In this document: positions 26,767 through 36,093 of the stretch, one piece after another
Numbering within the stretch: the stretch's first letter is position 1
Layout of the letters: every line of letters starts with the position of its first letter
Assembly (NCBI RefSeq): GCF_013870525.1
Contig: NZ_JACBXD010000029.1
Location: forward strand, 1-64,000
DNA: 64,000 bases
From: Amycolatopsis pittospori
GTDB lineage: Bacteria; Actinomycetota; Actinomycetes; Mycobacteriales; Pseudonocardiaceae
Direction of reading: 5' to 3'
Translations under genes and position numbers: made by a program
Notes under the pieces: model-generated
The model's input: only the letters and a program-made list of their open reading frames with translations
What the model was told of the DNA's origin: nothing
Database searches by the model: none

Positions 26767-27614
26767 AGCACATTCACGCGGGTAAGGTCCGGGACCTTTA
26801 CGAAATCGACGACGACATTCTGCTCGTCGCGTCCGATCGCGTTTCGGTCTACGACGTCTCGCTGCCGACCCCGATCCCGGACAAGGGCGCGCTGCTGAAC
26901 CAGCTTTCCGCCTGGTGGTTCGAAAAGATGGCCGACGTGGTACCGAACCACGTCGTCTCCACGACCGACGTCCCGGCCGAATTCGCCGGCCGTGCCATGC
27001 GCTGCAAGCCGCTGAAGATGATCCAGGTCGAATGCATCGCGCGCGGCTACCTCACCGGTCTCGGAATGCGTGAATACCAGCGCGACGGCAAGGTCTCCGG
27101 GGTCGAGTTGCCCGCGGGTCTCGTCGAGGCGGACAAGCTGCCCGAGCCGATCTTCACGCCCACCACGAAGATCTCCGACACCGGACACGACGAATTCATG
27201 ACCTTCGCCGAGGTCGTGAACGACATCGGCCAGGAGACCGCGGACCGTCTCCGCGACCTGACGATCGAGGTCTACACCAAGGGCGCCGAGCACGCGGCGA
27301 AGAACGGCATCATCATCGCCGACACCAAGATCGAATTCGGTTTCGACGCCGACGGTGTGCTGACGCTCGGGGACGAGGTCCTCACCTCGGACTCCTCGCG
27401 GTTCTGGCCCGCCGACGACTGGCAGCCGGGGCGGACGCAGCACGCGTTCGACAAGCAGTTCGTCCGCGACTGGTCCGCGAGCACCGGCTGGGACAAGACG
27501 CCGCCCGGGCCGGAGATCCCCGACGAGATCGTCGAGGCGACCCGCAAGCGATACACCGAGGTCTACGAGAGGATCACCGGGAACACCTGGGTTCCCGGTG
27601 GTGGCCATGCCTGA
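26763..27614 (+). CDS. purC: SAICAR synthase
   Basis: Purine biosynthesis enzyme that joins aspartate to CAIR using ATP. The 283-aa protein starts MKHIHAGKVRDLYEIDDD and has SDRVSVYDV, IQVECIARGYLTG, the substrate-binding DTKIEFGFDADG and the SSRFWPADD region. ATG 26763 overlaps the GntR stop (ATGA). It overlaps the next small gene at its 3' end. Pairing purC with a dedicated upstream regulator is unusual and is discussed in the findings. Confidence 0.96.
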   Translation: MKHIHAGKVRDLYEIDDDILLVASDRVSVYDVSLPTPIPDKGALLNQLSAWWFEKMADVVPNHVVSTTDVPAEFAGRAMRCKPLKMIQVECIARGYLTGLGMREYQRDGKVSGVELPAGLVEADKLPEPIFTPTTKISDTGHDEFMTFAEVVNDIGQETADRLRDLTIEVYTKGAEHAAKNGIIIADTKIEFGFDADGVLTLGDEVLTSDSSRFWPADDWQPGRTQHAFDKQFVRDWSASTGWDKTPPGPEIPDEIVEATRKRYTEVYERITGNTWVPGGGHA

Positions 27615-27834
27615 CCCGCAGGTCTACGACCCGTACCGGCTGATCGACGACGTCGTGGGCCTGCTGATCCAGCGGGGCCACCGGCCGGAGCGGCTCGACG
27701 GCCGGGCGGGCGACCGCGTCGTCGGGGCGAGCAGGCTGCTGCGGGGACTGGGAATCGACCCGCTTCGCGCACCCGCCGACGCCCTCGACCTCGACGGTCA
27801 GATCGCTTACCAGTCCCGGGTGCACGGCGACTGA
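27607..27834 (+). CDS. Small hypothetical protein
   Basis: A 75-aa protein starting MPDPQVYDPYRLIDDVVGLL, overlapping the last 8 bases of purC. It is mostly helical with Arg-rich middle (RGHRPERLDGRAGDRVV). The overlap suggests translational coupling to purC. No family recognised; GTG 27598 would add three residues. Confidence 0.6.
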   Translation: MPDPQVYDPYRLIDDVVGLLIQRGHRPERLDGRAGDRVVGASRLLRGLGIDPLRAPADALDLDGQIAYQSRVHGD

Positions 27835-27842
27835 CGCCCGAA

Positions 27843-27951
27843 GTCCGTGAAGGCCTCCTTGAGGGACTTGAATCAGCCCCGTGGCGCGAAGCGCCTCCGT
27901 TGAGGGCGGTGGCGGGGGCATGGATGGACCCTCAAGGAGGCCTTCACGGAC
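27843..27951. terminator. GTGAAGGCC-family palindrome with a long loop
   Basis: Perfect 23-base arms (27843-27865 and 27929-27951) enclose 63 bases that contain a GGCGC/GCGCC hairpin at 27883-27895. Other copies in this window have 5- to 13-base loops, so this one appears to have gained an insertion or to be a composite. It follows the purC transcript and precedes the convergent aldo/keto reductase gene end. Confidence 0.8.
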
Positions 27952-27954
27952 CAA

Positions 27955-27982
27955 CCCCGCATTTGGTCGACTAAGTGCGGGG
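27955..27982. repeat. CCCCGCA..GTCGAC..TGCGGGG palindrome
   Basis: A 28-base near-perfect palindrome with centre GTCGAC, directly after the GTGAAGGCC palindrome and 7 bases before the aldo/keto reductase stop. It resembles the element at 426-447. Confidence 0.75.
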
Positions 27983-27989
27983 GAGGGGA

Positions 27990-28979
27990 TCAGGGCGAGC
28001 GGGTCAGGGTGGGGTCGGTCTCGACGACGCCGTCGAGGGCCTCGTCGATGGCGGCGAGAAGATCCGCGTCCAGCTTCACGCCGGCCGCCTTCACATTCTC
28101 GTGCACCTGCTCCGGACGCGAAGCGCCGATGATCGCCGAAGCGACGTTCGGGTTCTGCAACACCCACGCCACGGACAGCTGGGCCAGCGACAGGCCTGCC
28201 TTGTCCGCGATCGGCTGCAGCCGCTGGACACGTTCGAGGACGTCGTCGTTGAGGAAGCGGGCGACCATGTTGGCGCCGCCCTTCTCGTCCGTCGCGCGGG
28301 AGCCCTCGGGCAGCGGCTGACCGGGCTTGTACTTGCCGGTGAGCACGCCCTGCGCGATCGGCGACCAGACGATCTGGCTGAGGCCCTCACGCTCGGACGC
28401 CGGGACGACCTGCGCCTCGATGACCCGCCACAGCGCGTTGTACTGCGGCTGGTTCGAGATGAACGGCACCTTCAGCTCGCGTGCGATCGCGGCGCCCTGG
28501 GTGATCTGCTCGGCGGTCCACTCCGAAACGCCGATGTAGAGCACCTTGCCCTGGCGGACGAGGTCGGCGAAGGCGAGGAACGTCTCTTCGAGCGGGACGG
28601 TCCGGTCGAAGCGGTGCGCCTGGTAGAGGTCGACGTAGTCGGTGCCGAGTCGCTTCAGCGAAGCGTTCGCCGACTCCATGATGTGCTTGCGGCCGAGGCC
28701 CTGGTCGTTGGGACCCTTGGGGCCGGTCGGCCAGTAGACCTTGGTGAAGATCTCCAGGCTTTCGCGCCGCAGGCCCTTGAGTCCGCGGCCGAGTACCGAT
28801 TCGGCGGCCGTGTTGGCGTAAACATCGGCGGTGTCGAAGGTGGTGATGCCCGCGTCGAGCGCGGCCTTGATGCAGGACTGCGCCTGGTCCTCTTCCACCT
28901 GGGACCCGTGGGTGAGCCAGTTGCCGTACGAGATCTCACTGACATTGAGGCCGCTGCGGCCTAGGCGTCGGAACTCCAT
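27990..28979 (-). CDS. Aldo/keto reductase
   Basis: NADPH-dependent oxidoreductase of the AKR (YghZ/Kv-beta-like) type, 329 aa. The tetrad is visible: Asp in TFDTADVY, Tyr in the same segment, Lys in EIFTKVYWP and His in LYQAHRFD. The C-terminal IIGASRPEQVHENVKA segment binds the cofactor phosphate. ATG 28979 is the start. It is convergent with the purC unit and separated from DUF3043 by 55 bases. Probable role in detoxifying carbonyl compounds; the substrate is unknown. Confidence 0.9.
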   Translation of the reverse strand: MEFRRLGRSGLNVSEISYGNWLTHGSQVEEDQAQSCIKAALDAGITTFDTADVYANTAAESVLGRGLKGLRRESLEIFTKVYWPTGPKGPNDQGLGRKHIMESANASLKRLGTDYVDLYQAHRFDRTVPLEETFLAFADLVRQGKVLYIGVSEWTAEQITQGAAIARELKVPFISNQPQYNALWRVIEAQVVPASEREGLSQIVWSPIAQGVLTGKYKPGQPLPEGSRATDEKGGANMVARFLNDDVLERVQRLQPIADKAGLSLAQLSVAWVLQNPNVASAIIGASRPEQVHENVKAAGVKLDADLLAAIDEALDGVVETDPTLTRSP

Positions 28980-29034
28980 GAGCCCGACTCTACCCCAGGC
29001 CGTTAGGTAGGCTAACGACCTGGGTTTCGCCTGC

Positions 29035-29691
29035 TCAGACCTTGTCGCCGGGCTTGACCCGCGGCTTCGGGACGCGCAGCTTGCGGATCTGGCTCGCCCG
29101 GATGAAGGAGTACCAGCCGACCGAGGTGCCCTTGACCACTTCGTTCGGGAACTTCAGGCGGACCATCTTCGCGATCCGGCGTCCGCTGAGCACGCCTTCG
29201 ACGATCATGCCGAGCAGCATCACTGTGCACAGCAGGGTCGCGTAGCGCTGCACGTCCGGGTACGGCACCAGCAGCGCGACGAACACCAGGATCGCGAGCG
29301 GCATGAAGAGACCGAGCAGGTTGCGTCGCGAGTCGACGAGGTCGCGGATGTAGGCCTTGACCGGCCCGCGGTCGCGCGGGAGCAGGTACTTGTCGTCGCC
29401 CGCCATCATCTTCTCGCGGCGTTCCTTGGCCGCGTTGCGCTGCTTGGCCTTGTACTCCGGGTCGGCCTTCGCGGACTTGCGGAGTTCCTTGTTGCGCTTC
29501 ATCGCCTCCCGCATGGTGGTCGGGGGCGGCGCCACCGGACCACGGCGCTTGGCCTCGGCCTCACGCCGCTTGGGCGTGGCCTTGCCCTTTCCGGGCGTAT
29601 AGGCCTTGGCCTGGACCTCGACGGCCTCGTTGTCGAGGGTCTCGGTGTCGGTCGTGGCGGAGTCTGTGGTGCTACGGCGCAGGAACCTCAC
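29035..29691 (-). CDS. DUF3043 membrane protein
   Basis: Actinobacterial protein of 218 aa. The N-terminal half is highly charged and Lys/Arg-rich (KGKATPKRREAEAKRRGP), followed by two or three membrane helices (about 125-175) and a basic C-terminal tail ending RVKPGDKV. Function unknown; from memory a homologue lies beside cobT in mycobacteria. GTG 29691 is the start. It is divergent from the erpA-like gene. Confidence 0.88.
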   Translation of the reverse strand: MRFLRRSTTDSATTDTETLDNEAVEVQAKAYTPGKGKATPKRREAEAKRRGPVAPPPTTMREAMKRNKELRKSAKADPEYKAKQRNAAKERREKMMAGDDKYLLPRDRGPVKAYIRDLVDSRRNLLGLFMPLAILVFVALLVPYPDVQRYATLLCTVMLLGMIVEGVLSGRRIAKMVRLKFPNEVVKGTSVGWYSFIRASQIRKLRVPKPRVKPGDKV

Positions 29692-29834
29692 CTCACCAGG
29701 GTAGTCGCGGGCGTCACGGTGCCACGCACCAGGCCGAGCGATATGTCACCATGGAGGGGAACAGATCGGGACTCCGACGTGTTGGACCATGTGCAAGACG
29801 AGTACCCGCAGCGAGTTCGACCAGAGGGAGAACC

Positions 29835-30212
29835 ATGACGACCGCTGAGCAGGCAGGCGCAGCTCAGGCCGAAACCGCCGAGGAGACCCACGGCGTCACG
29901 TTGACCGACTCCGCGGCCTCCAAGGCGAAGGCCCTGCTCGAGCAGGAGGGCCGCGACGACATGCACCTGCGCATCGCCGTCCAGCCCGGCGGGTGCGCGG
30001 GTCTGCGTTACCAGCTGTTCTTCGACGAGCGCACGCTCGACGGCGACCTGTTCCGGGACTTCGACGGCCTCCGCGTCGCCGTCGACCGGATGAGCGCGCC
30101 GTACGTGTCCAGCGCCGTGATCGACTTCGTCGACTCGATCGAGAAGCAGGGCTTCACGATCGACAACCCCAACGCGACGGGTAGCTGCGCCTGCGGCGAC
30201 AGCTTCCACTGA
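29835..30212 (+). CDS. erpA: A-type iron-sulfur cluster carrier
   Basis: HesB/IscA-type scaffold or insertion protein that hands Fe-S clusters to target enzymes; 125 aa. The three conserved cysteines are Cys in PGGCAGLRY and CAC near the C-terminus (TGSCACGDSF). ATG 29835 follows GAGGGAG closely. Its neighbours adoK and DUF3043 match the mycobacterial order, where it is Rv2204c. Clients here could include LipA and BioB, both of which need Fe-S clusters. Confidence 0.92.
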   Translation: MTTAEQAGAAQAETAEETHGVTLTDSAASKAKALLEQEGRDDMHLRIAVQPGGCAGLRYQLFFDERTLDGDLFRDFDGLRVAVDRMSAPYVSSAVIDFVDSIEKQGFTIDNPNATGSCACGDSFH

Positions 30213-30226
30213 CGCGAATCGGGCAC

Positions 30227-30268
30227 GAAGAAGGGCCGCGAACCTCACCCAGGTCGCGGCCCTTCTTC
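30227..30268. terminator. erpA: Terminator after erpA
   Basis: Arms GAAGAAGGGCCGCGAACCT and AGGTCGCGGCCCTTCTTC pair with one bulged base, 14 bases after the erpA stop; the right arm ends CCTTCTTC, giving a pyrimidine-rich end. Confidence 0.8.
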
Positions 30269-30299
30269 ATGCCCGCCGAACTTGCGGACTCTCAGCGGA

Positions 30300-30488
30300 T
30301 CAGACGTAGGCGTCCAGATCGGCGACCTGGGCGAGGCACCGCTCGTCCACGGTCCACGGCGGAGCGATCTGCCGGGGCAGGGGCAGGTTCTCGGCCTGGA
30401 GGGACGAAGGGATGCCGGCACAGTCGGCGATGAGTTCGCCGATCGATTCCGGTTCTAGGTGATACGCGGAAGAGGTCACGAACGACAA
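30300..30488 (-). CDS. Possible small protein
   Basis: A 62-aa frame (MSFVTSSAYHLEPESIGELIADCAG) beginning with TTG 30488; GTG 30479 is an alternative. Composition is not extreme, but there is no ribosome site and no recognised family. It lies between the erpA terminator and the divergent adoK promoter region. It may be real but this is weakly supported. Confidence 0.35.
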   Translation of the reverse strand: MSFVTSSAYHLEPESIGELIADCAGIPSSLQAENLPLPRQIAPPWTVDERCLAQVADLDAYV

Positions 30489-30516
30489 GTTAATGACTCG
30501 CGTTCGAGTAGGACAC

Positions 30517-30534
30517 CACTACCAACCGGTAGTG
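30517..30534. promoter_or_regulatory. Inverted repeat upstream of adoK
   Basis: CACTACC-AACC-GGTAGTG is a perfect 7-base dyad with a 4-base centre, 96 bases before the adoK start. It looks like an operator for a dimeric regulator; the regulator is unknown. Confidence 0.4.
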
Positions 30535-30572
30535 TTCATGGCCGTGCTTGAAGCAACCCGTATGGGGCATGA

Positions 30573-31619
<1,047 letters not shown>

Positions 31620-31644
31620 GCTGAAAGGTCCACTGACGTCCCTT

Positions 31645-31703
31645 AAGTCCGTGAAGGCCTCCTTGAGGGACTCAGCGTCCCTCAAGGAGGCCTTCACGGA
31701 CTT
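31645..31703. terminator. adoK: GTGAAGGCC-family palindrome after adoK
   Basis: Perfect 27-base arms (31645-31671, 31677-31703) with a 5-base loop TCAGC, 25 bases after the adoK stop and 37 before the convergent hydrolase stop. It has the longest perfect arms of its family in this window. Confidence 0.9.
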
Positions 31704-31740
31704 GCGCGAGCAGGGGTGAGGGGAGTGGGTCGGGCATCTG

Positions 31741-32394
31741 TCACGCGCGTCCGGTCAGGATGCCGGCGACCTCCGCGGGGCGGGACATGTGCGGGCAGTG
31801 CCCGGCGTCGATCTCGATCGCGGTGACCCCCAGCCGGTCCCGGGCGGCCTGACGCATCCACTCGGGCTTCAGCGTGCGGTCACGCGTGGGGCCGACCACC
31901 GTCGACGGGATCTCCGGCGCGGGCCCGGCGTGGTGCGCCGCGAGCACCGCGGGGCTGAACAGCCGCAGGCTGTCCAGCGCCAGATGTTCGGTCTCGGGGT
32001 CGCAGTCGTGGAAAAGGAACTCCGACGCCTTCGCGGGATCCGCGGTCGGGTCCACGCCGATCCATTCAGGGGCGAACAGGGAGACGGCCTCGTCGCGCAG
32101 GCTCCGGCCACCGGCGAAATCGGGGATGTAGGCGGCGACCCACACCATCGCCCGCGCGTCGAGCGCTTCGGCGATCGCGGGGAGCAGGACCCCGGTCCCG
32201 GAATGGGCCACCACGACCGGCCGTTCGCCGTCGTACTGGTCCCGTGCGTGCTGCGCGTAGCCCTCGACAGGCAGATCGGCCGGGGTCAGCAGGTCCACCG
32301 CGATCGCGCGATGCCCGGCGGCCCTGAGCAACTTGGCCACGCGGTCCCAGCCTGCCGGGCTCTGCGTCGTGCCGTGCACGAGGACGAAGTCCAT
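31741..32394 (-). CDS. Alpha/beta hydrolase
   Basis: Small alpha/beta hydrolase fold enzyme (217 aa). VLVHGTTQSPAGW opens the fold, the nucleophile Ser69 is in AHSGTG, and the catalytic His is in AGHCPHMSRP. No signal peptide. The protein resembles salicylate-esterase-like (MES/HNL) hydrolases in its short cap. ATG 32394 is the start; it follows asnB on the same strand with 54 bases between, so a shared transcript is possible. Confidence 0.87.
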   Translation of the reverse strand: MDFVLVHGTTQSPAGWDRVAKLLRAAGHRAIAVDLLTPADLPVEGYAQHARDQYDGERPVVVAHSGTGVLLPAIAEALDARAMVWVAAYIPDFAGGRSLRDEAVSLFAPEWIGVDPTADPAKASEFLFHDCDPETEHLALDSLRLFSPAVLAAHHAGPAPEIPSTVVGPTRDRTLKPEWMRQAARDRLGVTAIEIDAGHCPHMSRPAEVAGILTGRA

Positions 32395-32448
32395 CGCTCC
32401 ATGCTGGCCTCCACCGGGTGAACGGTGAAGGCCAGTGCGGAGTCGTGA

Positions 32449-34383
32449 CTAGAGTTTCACCGGGTAGACGGGTTCCGGCACCTCGGGCTTGATGCGGTGC
32501 TCGACGAAGATGCCGTGCCAGAGCATGAACACCAGCAGCGCCCACAGCTGGCGACTCCGGTCGAGCTGACCGGCCTTGTGCTCCTCCAGCAGCGCCAGGA
32601 TGGCCTTCTTGTCGAGCAGTTCGTCGGTCCGCGAGTCCGAGATGATGCCCTTGGCCCAGTCGTACATCTCGTTGCGCAGCCACAGCCGGATCGGCACCGG
32701 GAAGCCGAGCTTGCGCCGGTTCAGCACATGCGCCGGGATGATCTTCGCCAGCGCCTGGCGTAGCGCGTACTTCGTGGTGCCGTGCGCGAGCTTCTGGTCG
32801 AGCGGGATGCTCGCGGCGACCTTGAAGACCTCGGCGTCGAGGAACGGCACACGCAGTTCCAGCGAGTTCGCCATGGTCACCTTGTCGGCCTTGACCAGGA
32901 TGTCACCGCGCAGCCAGGTGTAGAGGTCGACGTGCTGCATACGCGCGACCGGGTCCCAGCCCTCGGAGACCTTGTACCAAGGAGCGGTGACGTCCTTGAA
33001 GCCGACGCCCTCCTCGTACGTGCGCAGCACGTGGCGCAGCTGGTCGTCGCGGAAGTTGCGGGCGTTGCCGTAGTAGCGGTCCTCCAGCGGAAGCGCGCCG
33101 CGGCGCAGCAGGTCCTTGCCGCGGGTGCCCTCGGGGATCTTCGTGGAGACCTTGCCGATGATCTTCCGCATGCCGCCGGGGATCTTCTCGAACGGCGCCA
33201 GGGAGATCGGCTCGTTGTAGATCGTGTAGCCGCCGAAGAGCTCGTCGGCGCCTTCGCCGGACAGCACGGCCTTGACGTGCTTACGCGCTTCGCGGGCGAT
33301 GAACCACAGCGGTACGAGCGCCGGGTCGGCCACCGGGTCGTCCAGGTACCAGACGATGAGCGGCAGCGCCTCCATCATCTCGTCCGCCGACACCGTGCGG
33401 ACCACGTGCTTCACGCCGATCGCGGCGGCCGATTCGGCGGCGACGTCGACCTCGGAGTAGCCCTCGCGCTCGAACCCGGTGGTGAACGCGATGAGGTTCG
33501 GGTTGTGCTCCTTCGCCAGCGTCGCGGTCGCGGTGGAGTCGATACCGCCGGAGAGGAACGCGCCGACCGTGACGTCCGGGTCGGAGATCATGTGCTTGCC
33601 GACCGAGTCGCGCATGACGTCGGCGATGCGCTCGTACAGCGCGTCCGCCTCGGCCTGGCCGTTGACCGGCTTCGCGCTGAACTGTGGGTGGAAGTAGCGG
33701 GTGAACTCGACGTCCCCGCCGGGGACCACGCGGAACGACGTACCGGACTCGACGCGGCGGATCCCGGCGTGCAGCGACTCGGGCTCCGGCACGTACTGGA
33801 GCACCAGATAGTGCTGAAGGGCTTTGCGGTCCAGCTTCTCCTCGACGCCGAGCACGCCCGAGAGCTCCAGAAGGCTCTTCTTCTCGCTCGAGAAGGCGAC
33901 CTTGCCGGGGCCGGCGGAGTAGAACAGCGGTTTGATGCCGAACGGGTCACGCGCGCCGAAGACGACCTTCTCCTGGGAGTCCCAGATCATGAAGGCGAAC
34001 ATGCCGCGCAGCTTCTTCACCGCGTCGTCGCCGAGGTAGTGGTACGCCGCGACGATCGCCTCGCCGTCACCTTCTGTGGCGAACTTCGCACCGTGCTCGG
34101 CGGCCAGCTCGTCGCGCAGCTCCCGGTAGTTGTAGATCTCGCCGTTGAAGTTCAGCGTGTAGCGCTCCGGCGCCTCCGGCGGACCCCAGATCAGGGGCTG
34201 GTGCGCGTGGTCGACATCGATGAAGGCGAGCCGGTTGAAGCCGTAGACCACCTCGGCGTCGGCCCAGGTGTCGTGCTCGTCGGGGCCGCGGTGCCGCTGG
34301 CAGCGCATGGCGGCGTCGACCGCGTCACGGGCGCCGGCCGCGTCGGCTTCGGTCGAACAGATCAGTCCAAGCAGGCCGCACAC
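32449..34383 (-). CDS. asnB: Asparagine synthase (glutamine-hydrolysing)
   Basis: Makes asparagine or amidates cell-wall meso-DAP-like substrates using glutamine and ATP. The 644-aa protein starts at GTG 34383 so that Cys2 (CGLLGLI) becomes the N-terminal glutaminase nucleophile after Met removal; an upstream open extension would bury it and is rejected. The synthase half has the PP-loop FLSGGIDSTATATLAKE near residue 265 and SGEGADELFGGY. The Corynebacterium homologue LtsA affects cell envelope and lysozyme sensitivity, so a wall role is possible. It is divergent from ctaC, 176 bases apart. Confidence 0.95.
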   Translation of the reverse strand: MCGLLGLICSTEADAAGARDAVDAAMRCQRHRGPDEHDTWADAEVVYGFNRLAFIDVDHAHQPLIWGPPEAPERYTLNFNGEIYNYRELRDELAAEHGAKFATEGDGEAIVAAYHYLGDDAVKKLRGMFAFMIWDSQEKVVFGARDPFGIKPLFYSAGPGKVAFSSEKKSLLELSGVLGVEEKLDRKALQHYLVLQYVPEPESLHAGIRRVESGTSFRVVPGGDVEFTRYFHPQFSAKPVNGQAEADALYERIADVMRDSVGKHMISDPDVTVGAFLSGGIDSTATATLAKEHNPNLIAFTTGFEREGYSEVDVAAESAAAIGVKHVVRTVSADEMMEALPLIVWYLDDPVADPALVPLWFIAREARKHVKAVLSGEGADELFGGYTIYNEPISLAPFEKIPGGMRKIIGKVSTKIPEGTRGKDLLRRGALPLEDRYYGNARNFRDDQLRHVLRTYEEGVGFKDVTAPWYKVSEGWDPVARMQHVDLYTWLRGDILVKADKVTMANSLELRVPFLDAEVFKVAASIPLDQKLAHGTTKYALRQALAKIIPAHVLNRRKLGFPVPIRLWLRNEMYDWAKGIISDSRTDELLDKKAILALLEEHKAGQLDRSRQLWALLVFMLWHGIFVEHRIKPEVPEPVYPVKL

Positions 34384-34559
34384 GTCTAGTTCACACACCT
34401 CTTGTTGGCCGAGCGGGGGAGAAGGGCCCAGTATGCCCGTGCGGGCGTACACCCGACCGTGGTGGGGGACACGTGTGTTGGGGTTACCCCTTAGTCAGCG
34501 CGGTGCCACAACTCGGCTAGGCTCCGCCCTGTCACAAAGATCGGTCGAGGAGGCTCTGG

Positions 34560-35516
34560 GTGAAAGGGCAAGGCGCAGTGGGAAATCCAGAGCGCAAGCC
34601 AGCTAAGCGGGCTGGTCGCGTAGTCGCACTCGCCGCGCTGGTGATGCTGACCGCGACGGGCTGCTCCGGGGACGAGATCCTCCGATTCGGCTGGCCGGTC
34701 GGGGTGACCCCGCAGTCGCACGACATGCGCACGCTGTGGACGTGGACCGTCGTCGCCGCGCTGGTCGTCGGTGTCATCGTCTGGGCGCTGATCTTCTGGA
34801 CCGCGATCTTCCACCGCAAGAAGAAGACCGCCGACGGCGCGGAGGAGGAACTGCCCCGGCAGTTCCAGTACAACATCCCGCTGGAGATCTTCACGGTCGT
34901 CGTCCCGACGATCATGGTCTGCGTGCTGTTCTTCTTCACCGCGACCACCGAGAACCGCGTGCTCGCCGAGACGGAGAACCCCGACGTCACGGTCGACATC
35001 GTCGCGTTCCAGTGGAACTGGGAGTTCAAGTACAAGAGCGACTCCAAGAACCACGACGACCCCGAGATCACCACGGTCGGCAGCTCGACCGAGATCCCGC
35101 TGCTCGTCCTGCCGACGAAGAAGACGATCCAGTACAACCTGCGGTCGGCCGACGTCATCCACTCGTTCTGGGTGCCGGAGTTCCACTTCAAGCGGGACGT
35201 CATGCCGGACCCGGAGAAGAACAACCAGGACTTCACCTTCCAGAACTCGATCGACAAGGAAGGTTCGTTCGTCGGCCGCTGCGCCGAACTGTGCGGCACC
35301 TACCACTCGGGGATGAACTTCGAGGTCAGGGCGCTGTCGGCGGACAAGTACGCGCAGTACATCCAGCTCCGCGGCACGGTGAACCCGAAGAGCGGCAAGC
35401 CGAACACCGCTTCCGAGGCGCTGACGGCCATGAACTGTGGCGAGCTCTGCTCGCCGTACGCCGTCACCACCACCCCGTTCAACACCGACCGCACCGCGCG
35501 GGTCGCGACCAACTGA
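34560..35516 (+). CDS. ctaC: Cytochrome c oxidase subunit II
   Basis: Carries the CuA electron-entry site of the aa3 terminal oxidase. The 318-aa protein has a lipoprotein-type signal ending LTATGC (Cys35), two membrane helices (about 55-80 and 105-130), then a cupredoxin domain with WNWEFKY, VIHSFWVPEFHFKRDVMP and the CuA ligands in CAELCGTYHSGMNF. GTG 34560 follows GGAGG. It is followed at 40 bases by ctaF. Together with ctaE and qcrCAB it forms the III-IV supercomplex; ctaD is not in the window. Confidence 0.97.
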   Translation: MKGQGAVGNPERKPAKRAGRVVALAALVMLTATGCSGDEILRFGWPVGVTPQSHDMRTLWTWTVVAALVVGVIVWALIFWTAIFHRKKKTADGAEEELPRQFQYNIPLEIFTVVVPTIMVCVLFFFTATTENRVLAETENPDVTVDIVAFQWNWEFKYKSDSKNHDDPEITTVGSSTEIPLLVLPTKKTIQYNLRSADVIHSFWVPEFHFKRDVMPDPEKNNQDFTFQNSIDKEGSFVGRCAELCGTYHSGMNFEVRALSADKYAQYIQLRGTVNPKSGKPNTASEALTAMNCGELCSPYAVTTTPFNTDRTARVATN

Positions 35517-35556
35517 CCCGGCTGTTCGAGCCCGAAACAGGAGTGAGGCAACGTCC

Positions 35557-35976
35557 ATGAAGGTCGAAGGACGGATTTTCTTCCTCGTCGCGGTCTTCTC
35601 CGTCGTCGTGGCGGGTATCTACGCGTACATGACCGGAACGATGACCCGGGACGGCGTCGAGCCGGTCGGTGTGGTGGCCCTGATCCTCACCGGTGGCCTG
35701 GCCTTCCTGGCCGGGAGCTACCTGCAGTTCGTGGCGCGGCGCATCGAGCCGCGTCCGGAGGACCGGGAAGACGCCGAGATCAGCGACGGCGCCGGTGAGC
35801 TGGGCTTCTTCAGCCCGGGCAGCTACTGGCCGATCGGTCTCGCGGCGGCCGCCGCGCTGACCGGTGTCGCGCTCGCGTTCTTCCACATCTGGCTGCTGAT
35901 CATCGCGCTGGGTTTCGTGATCGTGGCCATCGGCGGGCTGGTCTTCGAGTACCACACCGGTCCGAACCACGACTGA
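35557..35976 (+). CDS. ctaF: Actinobacterial cytochrome c oxidase subunit IV
   Basis: Small structural subunit of the aa3 oxidase specific to actinobacteria; 139 aa with four membrane helices (about 7-27, 38-60, 91-109, 112-131) and a polar loop RRIEPRPEDREDAEI between pairs. ATG 35557 is selected because the protein begins MKVEGRIFF as in homologues; GTGAGG lies upstream. Directly downstream of ctaC, so co-transcribed. A hairpin 17 bases after the stop ends the unit. Confidence 0.95.
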   Translation: MKVEGRIFFLVAVFSVVVAGIYAYMTGTMTRDGVEPVGVVALILTGGLAFLAGSYLQFVARRIEPRPEDREDAEISDGAGELGFFSPGSYWPIGLAAAAALTGVALAFFHIWLLIIALGFVIVAIGGLVFEYHTGPNHD

Positions 35977-35992
35977 CGCTTGTAGTCGTTGG

Positions 35993-36032
35993 AAGCGGCG
36001 CCTCGCTCCGGGAACGGAGTGAGGCGCCGCTT
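35993..36032 (+). terminator. ctaF: Terminator after ctaF
   Basis: Arms AAGCGGCGCCTCGCTCCG and CGGAGTGAGGCGCCGCTT pair with one mismatch around GGAA, followed by TCG. Located 17 bases after the ctaF stop. Confidence 0.85.
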
Positions 36033-36043
36033 TCGTATGTGCG

Positions 36044-36093
36044 GGGTCGTGAGTGGCGATTCGGGTTAGAACCCGAATCGCCACTCACGACCC
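36044..36093. repeat. Perfect palindrome, GTCGTGAGTG family, copy 3
   Basis: Perfect 24-base arms (36044-36067, 36070-36093) around AG, tip GGTT-AG-AACC. It overlaps the stop codon of the convergent DMT transporter gene: that gene ends with TCG TGA taken from the palindrome's outer arm. It therefore defines both a 3' structure and the protein end. Confidence 0.9.

Noticed and set aside
34384-34452. Upstream extension of asnB
   Set aside because: It would bury the required N-terminal Cys nucleophile; GTG 34383 exposes it.
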